Assembly: GCA_029062725.1 (NCBI GenBank)
Contig: JAIDPP010000034.1
Coordinates: forward strand, 1-8,918
Origin: Muribaculaceae bacterium
Lineage (GTDB): Bacteria; Bacteroidota; Bacteroidia; Bacteroidales; Muribaculaceae
Length of the DNA: 8,918 nucleotides
Direction: 5' to 3'
The position numbers and the translations under genes are program-made. Shown one piece after another: positions 1 through 4,599 of the stretch. Under the pieces are notes generated by a model. The model was given only the letters and a program-made list of their open reading frames with translations, was not told the origin of the DNA and searched no databases. Numbering within the stretch: the first letter of the stretch is position 1; each line of letters starts with the position of its first letter.

Positions 1-999
1 GTAACGGCAACCTGGACAATTACCGTAGCCGGTGACCTGTCAAATATAACTTTAACCACAGATGAGCCTGTCGTAATAGTTCCGATAGAGGAGCGTCCGA
101 TCTATCTCCGCGGTGATATGAACATGTGGGAAGTATCCGAAGATTGGAGGATGAACCTACTCGGAAAGGATTCCGACGGCACGGCGGTATACGCCTTCAT
201 TTGTGGTGAAGATACTCAAATCATGCATTACGATCAATTCAAGATAGCTGATGCGGACTGGTTCAAGATCAATATCGAACCAATGGGGGATACACATGTT
301 TATATGGATCTGGAGATGGTTGCGGTCAATCATGGACTAAATAATATAAATTTTTATCCCGAAGAAGATATTTCAGGCGTGATCTATCTTAAGATGAATT
401 ATGAGACTAACGAGGGAGCAATCTATGTTTCCAATTACAAGGAAACTCCCTGTCCCTTCCCCTACGAGGGTTATGTAGTTCCCGATCCCTTCCCGACTCC
501 CAATCCCGAGCCAACTCCCGATCCCGAACCGGTGAAGGTGAATGTAGTGGTAAGCGACGGCACTGTTTTCGGATATAGGGTGAAATTAGAAGAGGATACT
601 CAGTTTGAAGTCTCCCTTGCTGATGAATATTGGAAGATAAGCTCCTATACGTATAACGGCGACCTAAATAAGTTTGACGAACCAGTCTCCTCAGTTGTTA
701 TCAGCTTCGCCGCCGGGGAGAAGAACGATTTCGAGATCCAGGCTGAGTATTGCGGAACACTTGAAGTCATGGAAACATCCGGTGTTGTGGACTTATCCAA
801 CAATGTAACAATCACTGTTAATGAGGATTCCGTGGAAATCAGCGGCCTCGAGGCTGGCACATCCGTAGCGGTCTATACACTCGGTGGCCAGACAATCATG
901 AGCCGTGTCGCTTCCGAGTCTGTAATGACGATCCGTCTTGACAAAGGCCAGACCTACATTGTCCGTGCCGGAGATGCAGCTGTGAAGGTGATGCTTTAA
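1..999 (+). CDS. Secreted T9SS cargo protein, SusE/F-like carbohydrate-binding-type segment, 5'-truncated by window
   Basis: The reading frame is open from base 1 without a stop, so the ATG at 118 is internal and the gene begins outside the window; 332 residues are visible. In order they show: a beta-rich segment; from about residue 35 a stretch starting IYLRGDMNMW, with FKIADADWF further on, resembling the starch-binding-type modules of SusE/SusF-like surface proteins; a Pro/Asp/Glu linker (about 150-178) with PTPNPE and PTPDPE repeats; another beta-rich segment; and a C-terminal domain of about 70 residues containing VAVYTLGGQ and KGQTYIVRAGD. That last domain matches type A sorting domains used by the type IX secretion system, which suggests export across the outer membrane and attachment to the surface. 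Binding to glycans is inferred from weak resemblance; an enzymatic domain may lie upstream. The gene converges on porQ, a T9SS component, but is not co-transcribed with it. Confidence 0.8.
   Translation, partial: VTATWTITVAGDLSNITLTTDEPVVIVPIEERPIYLRGDMNMWEVSEDWRMNLLGKDSDGTAVYAFICGEDTQIMHYDQFKIADADWFKINIEPMGDTHVYMDLEMVAVNHGLNNINFYPEEDISGVIYLKMNYETNEGAIYVSNYKETPCPFPYEGYVVPDPFPTPNPEPTPDPEPVKVNVVVSDGTVFGYRVKLEEDTQFEVSLADEYWKISSYTYNGDLNKFDEPVSSVVISFAAGEKNDFEIQAEYCGTLEVMETSGVVDLSNNVTITVNEDSVEISGLEAGTSVAVYTLGGQTIMSRVASESVMTIRLDKGQTYIVRAGDAAVKVML
493..528 (+). repeat. 18-bp tandem repeat coding the PTPxPE linker
   Basis: Two adjacent 18-bp units (493-510 and 511-528) match at 15 of 18 positions and encode P-T-P-N-P-E and P-T-P-D-P-E. 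Similar CCCGATCCC-type sequence continues upstream from 481. The repeat forms the flexible Pro-rich linker between two folded segments of the secreted protein. Such linkers can vary in unit number between strains; whether this one does cannot be seen here. Confidence 0.75.
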
Positions 1000-1024
1000 A
1001 TATTGAAATAATCCCAATAAACGA

Positions 1025-1067
1025 GGGTGTGTCATAACGGACCAGACGAACCATTCTGACAGCACCC
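1025..1067. repeat. Imperfect hairpin with GGTGTGTCA arm
   Basis: The arm GGGTGTGTCA (1025-1034) pairs with 1057-1067 over 10 bp if a single G (1062) is bulged out, leaving a 22-nt loop. The stem repeats the GGTGTGTCA core of the perfect hairpin about 60 bp downstream, so the two look like a degenerate and an intact copy of one unit. It lies 25 bp past the stop of the secreted protein gene and has no T-tract of its own. Confidence 0.5.
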
Positions 1068-1089
1068 CCGCCATCCGGACAAAAACAAA

Positions 1090-1131
1090 GACGGTGTGTC
1101 AAAATTCAAGATTTTGACACACCGTCGTTTT
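1090..1131. terminator. Perfect 16-bp hairpin, probably a bidirectional terminator between convergent genes
   Basis: Arms 1090-1105 and 1111-1126 are perfect inverted repeats (16 bp) around the 5-nt loop TCAAG. On the plus strand the stem is followed by GTTTTCT. On the minus strand it is followed by CTTTGTTTTTGT. Both are T-rich, so the structure can end the secreted protein transcript from the left and the porQ transcript from the right. The core GTCAAAAT/ATTTTGAC recurs in the palindrome at 2916-2949. Confidence 0.8.
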
Positions 1132-1153
1132 CTGTTATAGTCAGTAAGGATAG

Positions 1154-2182
1154 TCAGTCGTAGCCGTATACGAGCTGGCCGATTGAGCAACTTAAATTAA
1201 GCATCAGGGAGGAGGCTGATTTATGGGGCATCGCGTACGAGACTCCGACACCGAATGATTTCACCCTTAATCCGGCTCCGACAGTGAATCCCGAAAGGAA
1301 ATTGCGGCTAAAGGCCGACATGTCGGTCCGCATCTTGTAGTCGTAGCCCAATCCGATATAGAATTTTTCCGAAGGGGAGTATTGAAGTCCGAAAATAAGA
1401 TGCCTGAAGAGATTGGAAAAGAAACTCGACTTGAGCGTTTCGCCGACCTCGGGATTGTTTTTGTCGTGAGCATAATAGGGTAGATTCCATTTGGTGAGAT
1501 GCGCCGCGTTGATGGAGATCTGGAAGGGAGAGGAGCCGATATTCTGCATATATCCCAACCGGATATCAAAAGGGAGCCGCGCGTATTCACGGTCGAAACG
1601 CTTCAGCTGTCCACCGGCGTTGGCGATAACGGCTGAGAGGGAAAGGTCTTTCTCCTCGTTATAATAATTAATGCCGAGATCCACAGCCATAGCGAAAGCC
1701 GTGTACTGCTCGTAGGTGCTATAGACCATCTTTAGGTTAATGCCACCTCGAAGCCGATCGGTGATATCGTGGCAGTATGTACCTTCGAAAACCACGTCGG
1801 CAGGCGAGAACTTCACACCAATCGTTCCGTCCGGCTCATAGCCTTGGATAGATCCGTAGTTGAGGTATCTTATGCCTGCGGCCCATGCGCCCCGTTCGCC
1901 CGCTCCCATACCGTAGCGGAGACCGGCAAAATTTCCGGAGCCCATGTAGTGCATGTAATTGAAAGCGACCTGATCGTCCACTTCCGGTCCGAGGAGAGCC
2001 GGATTCTGATCCACCAATGTCACGTCGGGATCGACAATAGCGATGTTGCGGCCTCCTAAAGCGTAAGCGTGAGTAGAGGTCGATATATCCAGAAAGTCGT
2101 AGGCCGAGGAGGTGTTCTGAGCGTTGGCACCGACACCCGAAGCCACGGCGGCGACGGCTAATGACACAGCAGTTCTTTTCAT
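1154..2182 (-). CDS. porQ: Type IX secretion system outer-membrane protein PorQ
   Basis: PorQ is an outer-membrane beta-barrel protein of the FadL-like PorV/PorQ group. It is needed for T9SS and works with PorU, PorV and PorZ in cleaving the sorting signal of cargo and attaching cargo to the surface. The 342-residue product starts with a signal peptide (MKRTAVSLAV..., likely cut after ANA at 21). The family hallmarks follow: YDFLDI, STHAYALGGRN, the DxxLxxQNPALL-type segment (DVTLVDQNPALLG), and then repeated amphipathic strands with GIRYLNYG, DLGINYY and ARLPFDIRLGYM. The length fits the family. I chose the ATG at 2182 because the frame further upstream opens only with a TTG at 2200 that adds six residues before the signal peptide. 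The gene is divergent from the TonB-domain gene and stands alone as a transcription unit, followed by the hairpin at 1090-1126. Confidence 0.88.
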   Translation of the reverse strand: MKRTAVSLAVAAVASGVGANAQNTSSAYDFLDISTSTHAYALGGRNIAIVDPDVTLVDQNPALLGPEVDDQVAFNYMHYMGSGNFAGLRYGMGAGERGAWAAGIRYLNYGSIQGYEPDGTIGVKFSPADVVFEGTYCHDITDRLRGGINLKMVYSTYEQYTAFAMAVDLGINYYNEEKDLSLSAVIANAGGQLKRFDREYARLPFDIRLGYMQNIGSSPFQISINAAHLTKWNLPYYAHDKNNPEVGETLKSSFFSNLFRHLIFGLQYSPSEKFYIGLGYDYKMRTDMSAFSRNFLSGFTVGAGLRVKSFGVGVSYAMPHKSASSLMLNLSCSIGQLVYGYD

Positions 2183-2197
2183 CACTATTATTAACGG

Positions 2198-2205
2198 CAA
2201 ACAGA
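2198..2205 (-). promoter_or_regulatory. Possible porQ -7 element
   Basis: Read on the minus strand this is TCTGTTTG, one mismatch from the Bacteroidota -7 consensus TAnnTTTG, ending 15 nt before the porQ ATG at 2182. No TTG is found 19-21 nt upstream (that stretch is mostly A/T), so the -33 element is missing or degenerate. If used, it would give a leader of only about 10-14 nt. Confidence 0.3.
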
Positions 2206-2274
2206 GTATGCTATTATAAAAAAAGGAGTATTATTTTTTTAACATGGAATTAACGATTATTAAACCTTGTCGGG

Positions 2275-2305
2275 TTGTATAATCGGCGGTTGTGGTATAA
2301 ATTTG
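2275..2305 (+). promoter_or_regulatory. Bacteroidota-type promoter for the TonB-domain gene
   Basis: TTG at 2275-2277, a 20-nt spacer and TAAATTTG at 2298-2305 fit the primary sigma consensus of Bacteroidota (TTG-N19-21-TAnnTTTG) exactly. Transcription would begin near 2309-2312, giving a leader of about 63 nt before the ATG at 2374. This placement also rules out the in-frame upstream TTG at 2275 as a start codon, because it would lie inside the promoter. Confidence 0.75.
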
Positions 2306-2373
2306 CAATATCGAAACCAATGCGGTCTCAGCGAAGTCCGCAAAATAAAAAAACGTGCTTTCCGCAACTCACC

Positions 2374-2814
2374 ATGAACAGATATTTATCCATACTGATT
2401 ATCGCCGTAGCCATGATAATGACGGCTAATACGGGAGAGAGCCAGACATGCCGCGTAAGCGCCGGCAGGTCTATGGATGGCATGGCCAACTATATCGAGG
2501 TCTATGAGTATGACTTCGTGACCGACAAACCCTCCTTCCCCGGAGGTGACCGTTTGCTGCTCTCCTATATCAACAAGACACGCTCCTATCCCGAGCAGGC
2601 TTATAAGAAAGGGATTCAGGGAAAGGTGGTATGTTCTTTTGTAGTTAACCGTGACGGTAGCATAAGCCATGTGAGAGTGCTCCGCGGGGTTGAACCCTCC
2701 CTTAATCGCGAGGCAGTCAGAGTCCTGAAGGGGATGCCTTTATGGAACCCGGGGCGTCTGGACGGCACAGCCGTTCCTGTGCGTGTAGTCAGGACAGTGG
2801 CGTTTAGAAAGTGA
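2374..2814 (+). CDS. Small exported TonB C-terminal domain protein
   Basis: The 146-residue product has a hydrophobic N-terminus (about 4-18, LSILIIAVAMIM) that is either a signal peptide or a membrane anchor. A linker of about 35 residues follows, then a TonB C-terminal domain (about 54-145) with FPGG, YPEQAYKKGIQGKV, a VNRDGSISHVRVLRG segment, LNREAVRVL and MPLWNPG. TonB C-terminal domains normally contact the TonB box of outer-membrane receptors and pass on energy from ExbB/ExbD. Here the linker is short and lacks the long Pro-rich spacer of classical TonB, so spanning the periplasm is doubtful. Many Bacteroidota encode such isolated domains, and their role is not settled. The ATG at 2374 was chosen because the signal peptide starts there and the promoter lies just upstream. 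The gene is monocistronic, between a consensus promoter and a strong terminator. Confidence 0.85.
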   Translation: MNRYLSILIIAVAMIMTANTGESQTCRVSAGRSMDGMANYIEVYEYDFVTDKPSFPGGDRLLLSYINKTRSYPEQAYKKGIQGKVVCSFVVNRDGSISHVRVLRGVEPSLNREAVRVLKGMPLWNPGRLDGTAVPVRVVRTVAFRK

Positions 2815-2842
2815 CTTAGTTTTGATTTTTAGCTATATATGT

Positions 2843-2882
2843 TTGTGGGAATTGTCCGCGAGGATGACTCCCACAACTTTTT
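2843..2882 (+). terminator. Rho-independent terminator with GNRA-type loop
   Basis: Arm 2843-2850 (TTGTGGGA) pairs with 2869-2876. After one A-C mismatch, 2852-2857 pairs with 2862-2867, closing on the tetraloop GCGA (2858-2861). The stem of 14 pairs is followed by CTTTTTGTTCTT. It begins 28 bp after the stop of the TonB-domain gene. Confidence 0.85.
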
Positions 2883-2915
2883 GTTCTTATGCCACCATCG
2901 CCATACTGATACAAA

Positions 2916-2949
2916 CGATGGGTCAAAATCTTTGCATTTTGACCCATCG
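2916..2949. terminator. 14-bp perfect palindrome between convergent genes, likely terminator for the winged-helix gene
   Basis: Arms 2916-2929 (CGATGGGTCAAAAT) and 2936-2949 are perfect inverted repeats around the 6-nt loop CTTTGC. It lies 20 bp beyond the stop of the minus-strand winged-helix gene and 39 bp past the terminator stem of the TonB-domain gene. The T-tracts are modest on both sides (AAGTTTCTTTT on plus, GTTTGTAT on minus). The inner eight bases of each arm match those of the hairpin at 1090-1126. Confidence 0.6.
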
Positions 2950-2969
2950 CAAGTTTCTTTTGAAGGGAT

Positions 2970-3182
2970 TTACTCGCCGACAAGAGTGGCGATAATATCC
3001 TTGTCTTCAGTAGTGATGGCTACCTTACCCTCACGGCCAAGCCATCCAAGGGCAGCCATGATCTGATCTTTCTTCAGCTTGGTGGCTTTCTTTATCTCCT
3101 TGTCGCCTAATGTATGGGTCTGCGACGCCTCCAAAGCCTTATAGACTTCTCCAGCCCAAGTACCGATTGATTCAATATCCAT
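2970..3182 (-). CDS. Small winged helix-turn-helix protein (DUF2582 type)
   Basis: The product is about 70 residues and consists of one compact domain. It opens with IGTWAGEVYKALE, continues with the recognition-helix-like stretch LGDKEIKKATKLKKDQIMAALGWLGREGK, and ends in a wing-like hairpin VAITTEDKDIIATL. This matches the short winged-HTH family common in Bacteroidota (known as DUF2582). Its members resemble DNA-binding regulators, but their targets are generally unknown. The start is either the ATG at 3182 (MDIES, used here) or the one at 3188 two codons upstream (MIMDIES). The gene stands alone, divergent from the sigma-factor operon with about 280 bp between them. Nothing in the sequence ties its function to that operon. 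Confidence 0.82.
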   Translation of the reverse strand: MDIESIGTWAGEVYKALEASQTHTLGDKEIKKATKLKKDQIMAALGWLGREGKVAITTEDKDIIATLVGE

Positions 3183-3259
3183 AATCATATTATTTTGGTT
3201 AATAAATTGTTGTTTATACAGGCATTGGTTCTATTACTTCTGTCTATAGCTTATGGCCA

Positions 3260-3330
3260 CAAATCAAGACTTTGTAAATTAGTTTAAACAACTACCTGTG
3301 CAAAGTTCTATAAAATAATTGAATTTGCAA
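3260..3330 (-). promoter_or_regulatory. Candidate promoters for the winged-helix gene
   Basis: Two minus-strand candidates lie upstream of the gene. One has TTG at 3330-3328, a 19-nt spacer and GAACTTTG at 3308-3301. The other has TTG at 3291-3289, a 21-nt spacer and TTGATTTG at 3267-3260. Each differs from TAnnTTTG at one position. Leaders would be about 110 or 70 nt. The region is very AT-rich, so chance matches are likely. I found no clear consensus promoter on the plus strand for the sigma-factor gene in 3189-3466. Confidence 0.3.
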
Positions 3331-3466
3331 AATTTGTTAAAACAAAAATGCCGATTAAGTATCAATTTTCTATCATGGTCGCGGAACAATGCGTTTTATG
3401 GAGGTTTCCTTAAATATTTTTTCATTGATGTTGAGTTTTTGGGATATACATGTGTCTTAAAGGTGT

Positions 3467-3955
3467 ATGACAAAAAGAAATGACATAGAACGGCTTTTTA
3501 AAACCTATTATTCGCAGATGTTCCGTCTGGCCGCAGCTTTACTGCATGACGATGATAGTGCGCGCGACATTGTCCATGAAGTATTTGCTTCGTTGCTCCA
3601 CGGTTCGTATGATCCGGCGACAAAGGGTGCTTATCTTCTTAAGACAGTGAGGAGCCGCTGTCTCACCCATATCCGCAACTGTGAAATCCATCAACGGATA
3701 GCAAAACTTTATTTTATCGAAAACGAGGAATATGATTCAGAAGACTGGCCGGATGAGGAGATGTTGGAGAAGATTTACAGTGTGATTCAAAAAGAACTTT
3801 CTCCACAGGCTCGTAAAGTGATTGAATTAAGGTTTTCAAGGGAAGAGAAGTTCAAACGTATCTCCGAAATAATGGGAATAAGCGAAACAGCCGTCTATCG
3901 TCATCTGAGTCAGGCATTGAAAATAATCCGTATAAAACTCAAAGAAAATGGATAA
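3467..3955 (+). CDS. ECF-family RNA polymerase sigma factor
   Basis: This 162-residue protein is a minimal sigma-70 family member. Region 2 spans about residues 7-75 (LFKTYYSQMFRLAAALL, then the SARDIVHEVFASLL helix that contacts core polymerase). A short linker follows, then region 4 at about 105-160 (LSPQARKVIELRFS, and the helix-turn-helix RISEIMGISETAVYRHLSQAL that reads the -35 element). The size and lack of regions 1 and 3 fit the extracytoplasmic-function group, which is heavily expanded in Bacteroidota and usually controls outer-membrane uptake systems. The gene ends in an 8-bp overlap with the anti-sigma gene, which implies translational coupling and 1:1 dosage. It probably drives its own operon, but its promoter motif is not known to me. 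Confidence 0.9.
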   Translation: MTKRNDIERLFKTYYSQMFRLAAALLHDDDSARDIVHEVFASLLHGSYDPATKGAYLLKTVRSRCLTHIRNCEIHQRIAKLYFIENEEYDSEDWPDEEMLEKIYSVIQKELSPQARKVIELRFSREEKFKRISEIMGISETAVYRHLSQALKIIRIKLKENG

Positions 3956-4595
3956 ATATGAACTCGTGCTTGATATAATCGAGCATCCCGATAATTATTC
4001 CTTGCAGGAATTGGATACAATGCTGGCGGATCCTGAGACACGTGATATATACCGGATTCTATGCAAGACCGATTCCGCATTGGAGCTCCACAAAGAGATT
4101 GATGTTGAGGCGGAGTGGACGGCTTTTTCTAAGAAGAGGCTCTTCCGTCGCCATCGCTTTATGAGGCGTGGAAGCCGCGCGGCATCAATCATAGCAATCG
4201 TTTGCACATCAATTGTTGCGATGGCAGTAGGAATAGCGGTAACTGTGAGTGTCACGGATAAAAAAACAGATTCCCCATCACCGGAAGGGGCAGCTGTCAG
4301 ACCTTCCGCTTCTGCTTCAGGATCTCCCGACACAACGATGAACATTGAGGCAACCAATATTCCATACGCAGAGAGTTCACAAATCATATTTGAGGATATG
4401 CCGTTTTCAACCATAATGGACACGGTAGCTGACGTATATGGGGTTGAAGTCAGGTTCAATAACGAGGAGGCCGCAACGCTTCATCTCTACTACAAGCTGG
4501 ATCTTACGTTGAACTTGAAGGAGGTGGTTGACCAGCTTAACACCTTTGAGAGCATTAATATAACTCAAGACCATGACACTCTAATTATAGACTGA
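3948..4595 (+). CDS. Membrane-anchored anti-sigma factor with DUF4974-type C-terminal domain (reduced FecR)
   Basis: The 215-residue protein has three parts: a cytoplasmic N-terminus of about 75 residues with a basic stretch KKRLFRRHRFMRR before the membrane, a single transmembrane helix at about 78-102, and a periplasmic part. The periplasmic part has a Ser/Pro/Ala-rich linker (about 103-140), then a domain at about 146-215 (IIFEDMPFSTIMDTVADVYG... to DTLIID) resembling the DUF4974 domain at the end of Bacteroidota FecR proteins. FecR-type proteins hold the sigma factor with the N-terminus and sense an outer-membrane receptor with the periplasmic end. Typical relatives exceed 300 residues and carry a central FecR beta domain, which is absent here. 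The N-terminus also does not show an obvious canonical anti-sigma motif, so sigma binding is inferred from gene order and topology. Confidence 0.82.
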   Translation: MDKYELVLDIIEHPDNYSLQELDTMLADPETRDIYRILCKTDSALELHKEIDVEAEWTAFSKKRLFRRHRFMRRGSRAASIIAIVCTSIVAMAVGIAVTVSVTDKKTDSPSPEGAAVRPSASASGSPDTTMNIEATNIPYAESSQIIFEDMPFSTIMDTVADVYGVEVRFNNEEAATLHLYYKLDLTLNLKEVVDQLNTFESINITQDHDTLIID

Positions 4596-4599
4596 CAAA

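Noticed and set aside
118..999. ATG at 118 as the start of the first gene
   Set aside because: The frame is open back to base 1, and a start here would begin inside the IYLRGDMNMW motif with no signal peptide, so the gene starts outside the window.
793..1102. Minus-strand open frames across the hairpin region and the end of the first gene
   Set aside because: They overlap the sorting-domain coding sequence and the terminators and show no protein family features.
1026..1123. Repeated GGTGTGTCA units as a CRISPR array
   Set aside because: The units are only 9 bp, change orientation, and are not regularly spaced by unique spacers; they form hairpins.
2183..2200. TTG at 2200 as the porQ start
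   Set aside because: It adds six residues ahead of a complete signal peptide that begins at the ATG at 2182.
2275..2373. TTG at 2275 as the start of the TonB-domain protein
   Set aside because: It falls within the -33 element of a consensus promoter and would place 33 non-signal residues before the signal peptide.
2839..3066. Plus-strand open frame of 75 codons after the TonB-domain gene
   Set aside because: It runs through a terminator hairpin and a palindrome and overlaps the well-supported winged-helix gene on the other strand; its translation resembles nothing.
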